Origin: JAJPHF01 sp035293805
Lineage (GTDB): Bacteria; Chloroflexota; UBA6077; JAJPHF01
Assembly: GCA_035293805.1 (NCBI GenBank)
Contig: DATGMD010000062.1
Location: 1-64,000, forward strand
Length of the DNA: 64,000 nt
Direction of reading: 5' to 3'
Of the stretch, positions 50,440-59,527 are shown piece after piece. The notes beneath the pieces are model-generated. The model made no database searches. It saw only the letters and a list, made by a program, of their open reading frames with translations, and was not told the origin of the DNA. Every line of letters begins with the position of its first letter. Within the stretch, counting starts at the first letter, position 1. The translations under genes and the position numbers were made by a program.

Positions 50440-51549
50440 TCATTGCTGCTTTTGCAGGATCCGCTGCAGCTCGGCGGCGGTCTGCTCCAGCAGCTTGTCG
50501 TCGTTGCGCTGGTAGAACGCGACGTCGGCCTCCGTCGGCCTGACGCCGCGCGCCTGTAGCGCCTCGATCTCACTCGCGCTCTTCGAGCCAGCGACCAGCG
50601 GATGGTCCACCAGCTCGGTGTCGAAGAGGATGTCCTGTCCCTCGCGTCCCAGCATGTAGTTGATGAACAGCTTGGCGGCGTTGGGATGGGGCGCGTTCTT
50701 CGGCACGCCCACGTACCAGTACACGAGCAGCGCGGCGTCGGCGGGAATCACGTGGCCCAGCGGCGCGCCCTTCGCGGCCGCGCTGCGCCACTCGGCACCA
50801 CAGTCGATCGCGAACAGATCGTACTCGCCGCTCGCGATCCGGTCCAGCTCGCTGCAGCGGAGGACGCCGGCAATCTGCTGGGCCAGCCGCGTCACGTACT
50901 CCTTGGTACGCTCCTCCCCCCACAGCTCGGGCGAGGAGAGCTTGTCGAAATGCGCCGCGTAGGGCGTCGAGGCGATGCGCCCCTTGTACTGGGGCTGCAG
51001 GAGATCGGCGAGGCTCGTCGGCACGTCGCGCACGCGGTTGAGGTTGTAAGTGATGCCGGGCGCGCGCGCCGCCAGCTGAACGGCGACGCCCTGGGGCGCC
51101 ACCAGCCGCGGGTCCTGCACGTTCGGTGCCCACGCCGCCCAGTCCACCGCTTCCAGGGCATTGGCGCGCATCATCGGGACCACGTGCTCGGACGACCCGA
51201 TGAAGACGTCGGTGGAGGCCGGGCGCCCCGACTGCTGCTCCTGGATCAGCCGGTTCATCAGCTCGGGCATCGCCGGGGCGGGCGTGTAGCGGACGTCCAG
51301 GTTCAGACCGTAGGCGCGGTTGGCGCCCTCGCCCCAGCGTGGGACGGACTCACTCGAGCCGGCCAGCGGCGCCAGGATCGTCAGCTCGCCCTCCTGGCGC
51401 GCGGCCGCAATTACGGCCTCTAGCGTGCCCGCCGGGGCCGATGGCTCGGCCGCCGCGGCGGCCGGCGGGGCGGCCGGCGGCCGAGCCGGTGCCGTACAGG
51501 CCGCCAACGTAAGCAGCACGACCAGCCCCGAAACCGTCCCACGCCTCAT
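50440..51549 (-). CDS. Fe3+/AfuA-type ABC substrate-binding lipoprotein
   Basis: A 369-residue lipoprotein: signal peptide VSGLVVLLTLAAC, short Ala/Pro linker, then RYTPAPAMPELMNRLIQEQQ, APGITYNLNRVRDVPTSLAD, LQPQYKGRIASTPYAAHFDK and VPKNAPHPNAAKLFINYMLG. It is more like the protein at 54265 than the pair at 41484/44658. GGGAGGTGGGG precedes the ATG. A good promoter lies 200-230 bp upstream, making this the likely first gene of the 20-kb minus-strand run; the VOC-Rieske fusion follows after 58 bp. Confidence 0.86.
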   Translation of the reverse strand: MRRGTVSGLVVLLTLAACTAPARPPAAPPAAAAAEPSAPAGTLEAVIAAARQEGELTILAPLAGSSESVPRWGEGANRAYGLNLDVRYTPAPAMPELMNRLIQEQQSGRPASTDVFIGSSEHVVPMMRANALEAVDWAAWAPNVQDPRLVAPQGVAVQLAARAPGITYNLNRVRDVPTSLADLLQPQYKGRIASTPYAAHFDKLSSPELWGEERTKEYVTRLAQQIAGVLRCSELDRIASGEYDLFAIDCGAEWRSAAAKGAPLGHVIPADAALLVYWYVGVPKNAPHPNAAKLFINYMLGREGQDILFDTELVDHPLVAGSKSASEIEALQARGVRPTEADVAFYQRNDDKLLEQTAAELQRILQKQQ

Positions 51550-51748
51550 CGCCCCACCTCCCGGCCAGACCCGGCCTGGTGCGCGACGTCACGCTACATC
51601 GGTTATCGCGGGCGTTGAGCCAGGCGGTAGGGCCGGGGCTCGTCCCCTGCCGCCCGGCCGACCCTGCCCGGCTCGATCATCCTGAAAACCGCTGTAGCGT
51701 CGTTCGCCCGCTCGCCCGGAGTGCCAGCGCCTCCCGGTGTGACCTTGG

Positions 51749-51777
51749 AGTATAGTAGCGCCGAGTGTTGCCTTCAA
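51749..51777 (-). promoter_or_regulatory. Sigma-70-type promoter heading the minus-strand run
   Basis: On the minus strand TTGAAG (51777-51772) and TATACT (51754-51749) are separated by exactly 17 bases. They lie in an AT-rich island in otherwise GC-rich DNA. Start near 51742 gives a leader of about 190 bases before the binding-protein gene. Confidence 0.6.
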
Positions 51778-51829
51778 TTTCCAGATTTTTCTGCTTTGAT
51801 TCCTTGTCGGCATGTATTGCCGGGCACGG

Positions 51830-51865
51830 CCGGCCATGGCCGGTTTAGCGTCCTCGCTGGACGCT
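51830..51865. promoter_or_regulatory. Two dyads in the divergent control region
   Basis: CCGGCCATGGCCGG at 51830-51843 is a 14-base perfect palindrome. AGCGTCC (51847-51853) pairs with GGACGCT (51859-51865) around a five-base loop. They sit between the minus-strand promoter and the plus-strand operon starting at 52066, and may be operators or a terminator. The rest of the 515-bp gap (51550-52065) shows no gene. Confidence 0.35.
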
Positions 51866-52065
51866 GTCGTAGCTACCGTTCGTCATTCGCCCGTTCGCCA
51901 CCGCCCGGGCTAGCCCGCCACCTCATTCGTTAGCCTTGACGCACCACCTGCGTTATGATGCCTGCACGGCCATTCCCTGTCACTGGAGGGCTCGTCATCT
52001 CCAGGCCACACGACGTGTCCTGGCGGACCCCAGCGGGGCGTCGCGGGCAAGAGGAGCGACCCACC

Positions 52066-53103
52066 ATGCACCCACCGCGCGTCGTCGCGCTCGCCGCGCT
52101 CGTCCTGAGCCTGCTCGGCTGCCAGGCCCCGCCGCCCGACCGCCCGAGCGTGCAGCCGGCGGCCCAGCCGGCTGCCGCCGCCACGCCCGCGCGCGTGCCG
52201 GTGCGCCTGGCTCAGGCCTACGTCGCCTCGTCGCTCATCCCGCTCTGGCTGGCCCAGGAGAACGGCTACTTCCGCGAGCAGGGCCTGGACGTGGAGGCGC
52301 TGCTGATGCGCGGCTCCATCGAAGGGGTGCAGGCGCTCGCCGCGGGCGAGGTGCAAGGGCTGCTAACGGCGCCCACCCCGGCCACGATCGGCGCCGCTAT
52401 CCAGGACCCCGACATCGTCATTTTGGGGACGCTGAGCAACCGACTGCAGTATCAATTCGTGTCCAACGTCCCCACGGTGCCGGAGCTGCGGGGCAAGCGT
52501 ATTGGTATCTCGCGCCCGGGCGATGCGTCGTACTCGCTGGCGGTGCAGACGCTCGAACGCTACGGGCTGGGCGTGCAGGACATCCAGTTCGCGTCGGTCG
52601 GCAACATCCCCGAGCGCCTGGCGGCGCTGGTGTCGGGCCAGGTCGACGGCACGGTGGTGACGACACCGCTGAACGTGCAGGCCGTGAAAGCCGGCTTCTA
52701 TCAGGTGGCCGACCTGGGCGATCTGGGCATCCCGTACATCGCGACGTCGATCCACATGAAGCGGAGCTATGCCGAGCAGAACCCCGCGGTCACCGACGGC
52801 CTGCTGAAAGGCTTCATGCAGGGCGTTCACGCGGTCGTCGCCCAGCCCGCGCAGGCGAAGGCGCTGTTCACGAAGTACCTCGATCTGCGCGACGAGGACG
52901 AGCTAGAGGCGGCTTACCAGACGAACGCGCTGGGCGGCGAGCGCACGCTGGCGCCGTCGATGTCGGGCCTGCAGGACGTGATCACCCAGCTCGCCGCCGA
53001 GAACCCCGGCGCGGCGGGGATGCGCGCGGAACAGTTCGTCGACCTGCGCGCCGTCCAACAGATCGAAGCGAGCGGGTTCGTGCAGCAGCTCTGGGACCAG
53101 TAG
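52066..53103 (+). CDS. NMT1/SsuA-like ABC substrate-binding lipoprotein
   Basis: A 345-residue lipoprotein with signal peptide ALAALVLSLLGC, Pro/Ala linker, then SSLIPLWLAQENGYFREQGL, LAAGEVQGLLTAPTPATIGA, VPELRGKRIGISRPGDASYS and LVSGQVDGTVVTTPLNVQAV. ATG 52066 has GAGGAG about nine bases upstream. First gene of a plus-strand operon that continues with a cyclodeaminase-like gene (62 bp), an Fe-type binding protein and the only ABC ATPase and permease of the window. Confidence 0.86.
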   Translation: MHPPRVVALAALVLSLLGCQAPPPDRPSVQPAAQPAAAATPARVPVRLAQAYVASSLIPLWLAQENGYFREQGLDVEALLMRGSIEGVQALAAGEVQGLLTAPTPATIGAAIQDPDIVILGTLSNRLQYQFVSNVPTVPELRGKRIGISRPGDASYSLAVQTLERYGLGVQDIQFASVGNIPERLAALVSGQVDGTVVTTPLNVQAVKAGFYQVADLGDLGIPYIATSIHMKRSYAEQNPAVTDGLLKGFMQGVHAVVAQPAQAKALFTKYLDLRDEDELEAAYQTNALGGERTLAPSMSGLQDVITQLAAENPGAAGMRAEQFVDLRAVQQIEASGFVQQLWDQ

Positions 53104-53165
53104 GTCCGCGTGGACAGCCAGATGCCTCCCCCGCCAGCGCGGGAGCGCGCGCCCTGCGAGGAGCA

Positions 53166-54185
53166 ATGACACTGATCATCTCGCGCGACGACGTCGAGCG
53201 CCTGCTAGCCGCCGAGGGCGCCGCGCTCTACGAGTCGCTGATCCAGCACGTCCAGGCCGGCTATGAGCAGCTAGCCGCGGAGCGCGTCCTGCAGCACCGC
53301 CGCGTCTACCTGCGCCTGCCCGACGCCGAGAAGCGCCGGCCGCCCGGCCTGTTCTCGATGTCGGCCCTGCTGCCGGATTCCGGCATCATGGGCACGCGCC
53401 TGCTGGCGCTGGCCGGCCGCGCCGGGCAGGGGCAGGGCCTGCTCGTGCTGTTCGATTATCGTCAGGCCCGCTGCCTCGCCATCCTCGACGACTCGACGCT
53501 GCACAACTACCGCACCGGCGCGCCCTCGGCCGTGGCCACCCGCCGGCTCGCGCGGCCAGAGTCGCGCGTCGTCGCCTGCATCGGCAGTGGTCGCCTGGCC
53601 ACCGGCGGCCTCGCCATGATCTGCCACACGCTGCCCCAGGTCGAGACCGTCCGCGTCTACAGCCGCTCGGCCGAGCACCGCACGGCCTTTGCCCGCCACA
53701 TGGCCCAGACGCTGGGGCTCGACGTGCAGGCGGTGGACAGCAGCGAGGCGGCGACCGTCGAGGCGGACGTCATCCTCACCGCCACCGACGCCGACCGGCC
53801 GGTCGTGAGCGACGCGGCCGTGCAGCCCGGGACGCACATCAACATCCTGGCGCGGAACGAGGTGGAGATGGCCACCTTCCGGCGCGGGAAGGTGGTGACT
53901 AGCGTGACGGCGCTGCTTCAGGAGCACGACCCGCCCTGGCACGAGCCGCTGCCCGAGTCCTGGGTCCACGCCGAGCTGGGCGCGGTCCTGACGGGTCGCG
54001 CCGCGGGCCGCGAGTCGGCCGACGAGATCACCATCTTCATCGGGAGCGCGCCGCTCGCCATGTGGGACGTGGCGGCGGCCGCCGCGTTCTACGAGGCGGC
54101 CCGGCGCCTGGGCTGCGGCACCGAGGTGGACATCGGCTCGTTCGGCGTGCCGCCCCGCGCCGGGGATGGCGCCGCGCGCGCGTAG
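53166..54185 (+). CDS. Ornithine cyclodeaminase/mu-crystallin family protein
   Basis: A 339-residue protein of normal family length: MTLIISRDDVERLLAAEGAA, LLVLFDYRQARCLAILDDST, the Rossmann motif VVACIGSGRLATGGLAMIC, VRVYSRSAEHRTAFARHMAQ and VILTATDADRPVVSDAAVQP. It is distinct from the copy at 21625. GAGGAG lies just upstream of ATG 53166. Its C-terminus matches the remnant at 38491. Placed between two binding proteins in a transporter operon, it may process the imported amino or imino acid. Confidence 0.84.
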   Translation: MTLIISRDDVERLLAAEGAALYESLIQHVQAGYEQLAAERVLQHRRVYLRLPDAEKRRPPGLFSMSALLPDSGIMGTRLLALAGRAGQGQGLLVLFDYRQARCLAILDDSTLHNYRTGAPSAVATRRLARPESRVVACIGSGRLATGGLAMICHTLPQVETVRVYSRSAEHRTAFARHMAQTLGLDVQAVDSSEAATVEADVILTATDADRPVVSDAAVQPGTHINILARNEVEMATFRRGKVVTSVTALLQEHDPPWHEPLPESWVHAELGAVLTGRAAGRESADEITIFIGSAPLAMWDVAAAAAFYEAARRLGCGTEVDIGSFGVPPRAGDGAARA

Positions 54186-54264
54186 CGCGCAAGCGCCGAG
54201 TGTGCACCACGCCAGTCGGAGTCCCAGTGGCCCTACTCGCGCCTAGCGCGGACAGGAGGCGACA

Positions 54265-55404
54265 ATGCGAGCGCTTCTTCCGACAAGCCTGCTGGCGGCC
54301 GGGGGCCTGGTCCTGGCCGCGCTCGCCTGTGCCCCCGCGGCCCGGCCGGCGGTGCCCGCGGCCGGCGGTGCGCCCACCGCCCCGGCGCCGGCTGCCTCGG
54401 GCCCCGACGAGCGGCAGGCGCTGATCGCGGCGGCGCGCGATGAGGGCCAGCTGGTGCTCGTCTGGAGCGACACGACCATCGGCGGTCGCAAGGCGGCCGA
54501 GCGCCTCATTGAGGGGTTCAACCGCTACTATGGCCTGGACCTGGCGCTGCAGTTCACGCCCGGCCCGCCGATGCCCGAGATGGCGGCGAAGATCGCCCAG
54601 GAAGCACAGGCGGGCCGTCGCGCGTCGAGCGACATCCTGCTCGGCACCGAGGGCCACATGGTGGCCGCCAATGAGGCCGGGGCGCTGGTGCCCGTCGATT
54701 ACGGCTGGGCCGAGAACGTGCGCCCCGATCTGGTAGCGCCGGGCGGGATCGCCGTCGAGATCGCCTCGGCCATGCCGAGCATCGTCTACAATACGCAGCG
54801 CGTCAGCGACGCGGAGGCGCCACGCGCCCTGGCGGACCTGCTGAAGCCCGAGTTCAAGGGGCGCATCGCCGGCACGCCCTATGGCGCGCTCTTCGACGTC
54901 TTGAGCAGTCCCGAGGCGTGGGGCCGGCAGCGCGTGCTCGACTACGTCACGCGGCTCGCCGACCAGACGTCCGGGCTCATCCGCTCGGGCGAGCTGGACC
55001 GCATCGCGAGCGGCGAGTTCGACGTCCTGGCGCTTAGCAGCAACGACTACGACGCGCGCGCCCGCCAGGCGCAGGGGGCGCCCCTGGCCTTCGCCGTGCC
55101 TACGGACGCCCCGCTGGTGCAGTACAAGTACATGGCCGTGCCGAAGACCGCTGCCCACCCGAACGCGGCCAAGCTCTGGATCAACTACCTCCTCAGCCGT
55201 GAGGCGCAAGACGTGCTGTACGAGACCTCGTTCGCCGATCTCAATCGCCTGCCTGGCTCGAAGACCGCCGGCCCGATCGAGGCCCTCAAGCAGAGCGGCG
55301 CGCAGCCCCTGGAGATCGACATCCCCTTCCTGCTGCGCAACGACCCCCAGGAGATGGATGACGTGCGCAACGAAGTGCAACGCATCCTCCAGAAACAGCG
55401 CTAG
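54265..55404 (+). CDS. Fe3+/AfuA-type ABC substrate-binding lipoprotein, probable partner of the adjacent transporter
   Basis: A 379-residue lipoprotein (signal LLAAGGLVLAALAC). Binding-domain marks: QLVLVWSDTTIGGRKAAERL, QFTPGPPMPEMAAKIAQEAQ, LADLLKPEFKGRIAGTPYGA and VPKTAAHPNAAKLWINYLLS. AGGAGG precedes the ATG. It is directly upstream (213 bp) of the ABC ATPase and the two-domain permease of matching type, so it is the best candidate for their cognate binding protein. Ligand may be ferric iron or a small anion such as a phosphonate. Confidence 0.87.
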   Translation: MRALLPTSLLAAGGLVLAALACAPAARPAVPAAGGAPTAPAPAASGPDERQALIAAARDEGQLVLVWSDTTIGGRKAAERLIEGFNRYYGLDLALQFTPGPPMPEMAAKIAQEAQAGRRASSDILLGTEGHMVAANEAGALVPVDYGWAENVRPDLVAPGGIAVEIASAMPSIVYNTQRVSDAEAPRALADLLKPEFKGRIAGTPYGALFDVLSSPEAWGRQRVLDYVTRLADQTSGLIRSGELDRIASGEFDVLALSSNDYDARARQAQGAPLAFAVPTDAPLVQYKYMAVPKTAAHPNAAKLWINYLLSREAQDVLYETSFADLNRLPGSKTAGPIEALKQSGAQPLEIDIPFLLRNDPQEMDDVRNEVQRILQKQR

Positions 55405-55616
55405 CGCGCGCCCCCGCGCACAGACAACGGGCTCGTTCGCGAGCGCGGCGGTGGTCGTCCGCGCTCAGGTGCTCGGGGCGCCGCGGCGTCGGCGCGGGGG
55501 GAGCAGCGCACGCGGCCTGGCGCTGAGGCGTGAGGTAGTGCGAAGATCACGCTGGGAGCGCGCTGGGGAGCCCCGCGCGCGTGTCCCGTAGCGGGCGTCC
55601 CGCCGACGGAGCGACA

Positions 55617-56699
55617 ATGGCCGGCATCCTCGAAGTGCGGAATCTCGAAAAGCGCTACGGGACCGCGCGCGCGGTCGACGGCGTGAGCTTCGACCTGGCA
55701 GAAGGGCAGGTGCTCACGTTGCTCGGTCCGAGCGGCTGCGGCAAGAGCACGACGCTCCGCCTGGTGGCCGGGCTGGAGGAGCCGGACGGCGGCGAGATTC
55801 GCCTGCACGGCCGCGTCGTGGCCGCGGCCAGCCCGCGCGTCTTCGTCGCGGCCGAGAAGCGCAACCTGGGGCTGGTGTTCCAGTCCTACGCCGTCTGGCC
55901 CCATTTGACCGTCGCCCAGAACGTCGCTTACCCTCTCGAGCTGCGCAAGGTGCCGCGGGCGCAGATTCGATCGCGCGTCGACGAGGTCCTGCGCCTCGTC
56001 GGGCTCGATGGCCTGGCCGATCGGCCGGCCACGGCGCTCTCGGGCGGCCAGCAGCAGCGCGTGTCGCTCGCCCGCGCGATCGTGTACGAGCCCGACATCC
56101 TGCTGCTCGACGAGCCGCTCTCCAACCTGGACGCGCAGCTACGCCAGGAGATGCGTGTCCAGCTCAAGGCGCTGCAGGCGCGGCTGGGCACCACCATTCT
56201 CTACGTGACCCACGACCAGGTGGAGGCAATGGCGCTCTCCCACGCCGTCGCGGTAATGCGCCAGGGCCGCATCGAGCAGCTCGGCTCCCCCGCCGAGGTC
56301 TACGAGGCGCCGGCCTCGTATTTCGTGCACAGCTTCGTCGGGCGACTGCTAGCGTTCGACGGCGTGGTCCGGCGCGAGAACGGCAGCGCCTGGATCGAGC
56401 TGGACGCCGCGAGCCGGCTGCCGTTGAGCGAGCCGGCGTCGCTCGCGGCGGGCACGCGGGTGCGCGTGGCGCTGCGCCCCGAGGACGTGCAGGTGGCGGC
56501 CGCGCGCGCCGGCTCGGTCACGGATGAGCTGGTCGGGGAGCTGGCCGAGCTGGTGTACTGCGGCGGTCACTTCGAGGCGGCCGTGCGCGTGGGCGCGAAC
56601 GAGGTCGTGCTCGAGCTGCCGAAGGAGCTGGCCGTGGCGCGGGGCCAGCGCGTCGCCCTGCGCTGCGCCCCCGGGAAGGTGCGAACGTGGCCGGTGTAG
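55617..56699 (+). CDS. ABC transporter ATP-binding protein, FbpC/PotA type
   Basis: A 360-residue ATPase. Walker A is LLGPSGCGKSTTLRL, Q-loop LVFQSYAVWPHL, signature LSGGQQQRVSLARAI, Walker B ILLLDEPLSNLD and switch His YVTHDQVEAMALSHAV. The C-terminal ~120 residues form a TOBE regulatory domain (VRVALRPEDVQVAA), as in iron, spermidine and sugar importers. It powers the permease encoded next, whose start overlaps this gene's end by 13 bases. ATG 55617 has GGAG upstream. Confidence 0.93.
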   Translation: MAGILEVRNLEKRYGTARAVDGVSFDLAEGQVLTLLGPSGCGKSTTLRLVAGLEEPDGGEIRLHGRVVAAASPRVFVAAEKRNLGLVFQSYAVWPHLTVAQNVAYPLELRKVPRAQIRSRVDEVLRLVGLDGLADRPATALSGGQQQRVSLARAIVYEPDILLLDEPLSNLDAQLRQEMRVQLKALQARLGTTILYVTHDQVEAMALSHAVAVMRQGRIEQLGSPAEVYEAPASYFVHSFVGRLLAFDGVVRRENGSAWIELDAASRLPLSEPASLAAGTRVRVALRPEDVQVAAARAGSVTDELVGELAELVYCGGHFEAAVRVGANEVVLELPKELAVARGQRVALRCAPGKVRTWPV

Positions 56700-58471
56700 G
56701 CGCGGAGCGCCCGGGGGATGGAGGTTGGGGCGTGGGGGTGAGGGGCGAGGCCGCGACGCGCGTCGCTCACCCTCCATTTCCTATCCCCCATCCTCCCTTC
56801 CGCGTGGTGGCTGGACTGCTCCTGCTGCTCGGCGTGGCCGTGTTCACCCTCGGCCCGGTCCTCTTCGTCGTGTTCGGCAGCTTCGACGTCGCGAAGCCGG
56901 GCGAGCCCGCGCGCTGGGGACTCGACGCCTGGCGCCAGGCGCTGATCGAGAGCCCGCGCACCCAGGGCGCGATCGTCACCAGCTTCCTCTTGTCGCTGCG
57001 CGCGCCGCTCGGGGCGCTGATCGCCTTCTTCCTGGCGTGGCTCATTATCCGCACCCGCCTGCCGGCGCGGGGCCTGATCGAGTTCGCGTTCTGGGTGGCG
57101 TTCTTCATGCCGGCCCTGCCCGTCACCCTCGGCTGGATCCTGCTGCTCGACCCGAAATACGGCCTGGTCAACCAGGCCCTCCAGGGCCTGCCGGGGGTTC
57201 CCGCACCGCCGTTCGACATTTACTCGGTGGGCGGCATCCTCTGGATCCACATGACCGCCGCCACCGTGCCGGTCATGGTGATCCTCCTCGGGCCGGCCAT
57301 CCGCCAGCTCGACGCGTCGCTCGAGGAGTCGGCGCGCGTGTGCGGCGCGAGCCCGCTCCAGATCTTCCGCAAGGTGACGCTGCCGCTGCTCGCGCCCGCC
57401 ATCCTGGTCGCCTCGCTCGCGGGGTTCATCCGCGGGCTGGAGGCGTTCGAGGTCGAGCAGCTCGTCGGGCGCCCGGCGGGCATCTACGTCTACTCCACCC
57501 GCATCTACGACCTCATCACCTGGGAGCCGCCGCTCTTCCCCGAGGCGATGGCGCTCAGCACCTTCGTCCTGAGCATCCTGGTGGTCATCGCCGTCGTCTA
57601 CCAGCGCACGGCCGGCGGACGCCACTACGCGACCATCACCGGGCGGGGCGTGACCTTCCGCCGCCTCACCACCGGTCCCTGGCGCTACGCCGTCGCCGCG
57701 CTGCTGCTGCTCTTCCTGGCCGTCGCGGTGCTGCTCCCCACGACGATGCTGGTGATCGGCTCGTTCATGAAGCTGTTCGGCTTCTTCACCATCGCCGACC
57801 CGTTCACCACGCGCCACTGGGAGACGGTGCTGCGCGATCCGGTGTTCCTGACCGCGGTGCGCAACTCGCTGGTGATCGCGCTCGGCACCGCCGCCGTCGG
57901 CACGCTGCTCTACGCCGCCCTGGCCTACGTGCTCATGCGCTCGCGGCTCGTGGGACGCGGCCTCACCGACCTGCTCGCCTGGCTGCCCTGGACGGTGCCC
58001 GGCATCCTGCTGGGCATCGGGCTCCTGTTCGTGCTGCTCAGCGTACCGGCGCTGGCGCTGTTCTACGGCACGGTGCTAGTGATGATCCTCGTGCTGATCG
58101 TGAAGGACCTGCCGATCGGCACGCACATGATGAAGACGTCGATCGGCCAGATCGCGCGCGAGCTGGAGCACTCCTCGCGGGTGTGCGGCGCCGGCGGGCT
58201 CACGACCTTCCGCCGCATCGTTCTGCCGCTCATGCGCCCGATGCTGGTGAGCATCTTCGTCCTCGTCTTCATCGCCGCGCTGCGCGACATCAGCACCACG
58301 ATCCTGGTGGTCACGCCGAACACGCGCCCGCTTTCCATTCTGATGTTGGAGTACTCGCAGTCGTCGGCGCTCGAATCGGCGGCGGTGATCGGCGTGATGC
58401 TCATGGGGCTCATGATCGTCGTCGCCCTGGTGGCCCGCCGCCTCGGCCTCCGCGTGGCCGAGGAGCCCTGA
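56687..58471 (+). CDS. ABC transporter permease, FbpB-like two-domain type
   Basis: A 594-residue membrane protein with two homologous permease halves, about 12 helices. Each half carries an EAA loop that docks with the ATPase: EESARVCGASPLQIFRKVTL (first) and EHSSRVCGAGGLTTFRRIVL (second). This build matches ferric-iron type permeases (FbpB/AfuB). The GTG start overlaps the ATPase gene; the first ~38 residues are Gly/Pro-rich and weakly conserved, so a later start is possible. It is the only permease among 16 binding-fold proteins here. Confidence 0.9.
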   Translation: MAGVGAERPGDGGWGVGVRGEAATRVAHPPFPIPHPPFRVVAGLLLLLGVAVFTLGPVLFVVFGSFDVAKPGEPARWGLDAWRQALIESPRTQGAIVTSFLLSLRAPLGALIAFFLAWLIIRTRLPARGLIEFAFWVAFFMPALPVTLGWILLLDPKYGLVNQALQGLPGVPAPPFDIYSVGGILWIHMTAATVPVMVILLGPAIRQLDASLEESARVCGASPLQIFRKVTLPLLAPAILVASLAGFIRGLEAFEVEQLVGRPAGIYVYSTRIYDLITWEPPLFPEAMALSTFVLSILVVIAVVYQRTAGGRHYATITGRGVTFRRLTTGPWRYAVAALLLLFLAVAVLLPTTMLVIGSFMKLFGFFTIADPFTTRHWETVLRDPVFLTAVRNSLVIALGTAAVGTLLYAALAYVLMRSRLVGRGLTDLLAWLPWTVPGILLGIGLLFVLLSVPALALFYGTVLVMILVLIVKDLPIGTHMMKTSIGQIARELEHSSRVCGAGGLTTFRRIVLPLMRPMLVSIFVLVFIAALRDISTTILVVTPNTRPLSILMLEYSQSSALESAAVIGVMLMGLMIVVALVARRLGLRVAEEP

Positions 58472-58484
58472 CCGGCCGCGACCG

Positions 58485-58542
58485 GCGGCGGCGTTGCCCC
58501 GCCGCCGCGCCGGCGCCCTGGCTCGAGCCCCGCGGGGCTCGA
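58485..58542. terminator. Two hairpins between convergent genes
   Basis: GCGGCGGCG (58485-58493) pairs with CGCCGCCGC (58500-58508), loop TTGCCC. Then TCGAGCCCC (58523-58531) pairs with GGGGCTCGA (58534-58542). They fill the 82-bp gap between the permease gene and the convergent adaptor gene. No U-run. Confidence 0.5.
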
Positions 58543-58553
58543 CAGCGGACGAA

Positions 58554-59453
58554 TCAGCCTGGCCAGGGGAAGGGGCCGCCGGCCTTGACCCGGATCTGCA
58601 CGGATGCCGACGTGCCGAGCGGCAGCACCGTGTCGCCGCTGTCGACGAGGATCTTGACCGGCACCCACTGCGTCACCTTGTTGAAGTTGCCGGAGACGTT
58701 CTGCGCCGGCAGCAGCGAGAACGTGGCGGCGCTCGCCGGCGTGACCGCGTCGACGCGCCCCGTGAAGGATTGCCGTAGCGCGTCCGAGTAGACCTCCACG
58801 GTCTGGCCGGGCTGGACCCGCTGCACCTCGTTCTCGTCCACGTTGGCGTTCACCCAGACGCGCTGTGGATCGACGAGCGAGTAGATGGGCTGGCCCGCGC
58901 TCACGGTCGCGCCGACGTTGGCCGACCGCGCCGCGACGATCCCGCTGAACGGGGCACGCACCGCGGTCTCCGCGTTGGCGCTGCCCGTCTGCCCCTGAAG
59001 CGGCGTGTTGCCGAGCGGCACCGCGCCGACCTGTTGCGGCACGGCGACGACGGCGATCACCTGGCCCTGCTGCACGGATTGCCCGACGTCGACGGCCGTC
59101 GAGACGACGCGGCCCGCGTTCAGCGCTCCCACCTGCACCAGATCGCCCGTGACCTGCGCATTGTCTGTGCTCACAAAGTAGGTCGACTCGTACCAGTGGC
59201 GATAGCCGATGACCAGGCCGACCAGCGCGGCGATCACCAGGGCCGGCACGATCAGCCGCCGGCGCCAGCGGCGAGAGCGCGGCGGGGCGGCCGCGGCCGC
59301 CGCACCGTCCTCGGCCGCCGTCGCCTGCCCGTAGTTCGCCTCCGGCGCCACGACCTCGATGCTCCGCCCGCGGGGCGCGTGCCGCCGACTGGCCGGGCGC
59401 GGGTGGGGCCGCGCCCGGGCGCGCGCGGCCCGATGCGCCGTCGGCCTACGCAC
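58554..59453 (-). CDS. HlyD/EmrA-type membrane-fusion protein
   Basis: A 299-residue adaptor: basic cytoplasmic N-terminus, one membrane helix (RLIVPALVIAALVGLVIGYR), then STDNAQVTGDLVQVGALNAG and the biotinyl-lipoyl half VRAPFSGIVAARSANVGATV followed by the beta-barrel (VDENEVQRVQPGQTVEVYSD). The alpha-hairpin is almost absent, unlike the next gene. GTG 59453 has GGAGGAGGT seven bases upstream. It probably pairs with an exporter, but none is present here. Confidence 0.85.
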   Translation of the reverse strand: MRRPTAHRAARARARPHPRPASRRHAPRGRSIEVVAPEANYGQATAAEDGAAAAAAPPRSRRWRRRLIVPALVIAALVGLVIGYRHWYESTYFVSTDNAQVTGDLVQVGALNAGRVVSTAVDVGQSVQQGQVIAVVAVPQQVGAVPLGNTPLQGQTGSANAETAVRAPFSGIVAARSANVGATVSAGQPIYSLVDPQRVWVNANVDENEVQRVQPGQTVEVYSDALRQSFTGRVDAVTPASAATFSLLPAQNVSGNFNKVTQWVPVKILVDSGDTVLPLGTSASVQIRVKAGGPFPWPG

Positions 59454-59527
59454 CGAGCTACCTCCTCCGCCGCCTCCGCCGCGCGTGGTGGCTCGCCGAA
59501 ACGCTGAGCAAATGTCGGACCACCCGC

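Noticed and set aside
51936..51959. TTGACG and TATGAT as a plus-strand promoter for 52066
   Set aside because: The spacer is only 12 bases, well short of the usual 16-18.
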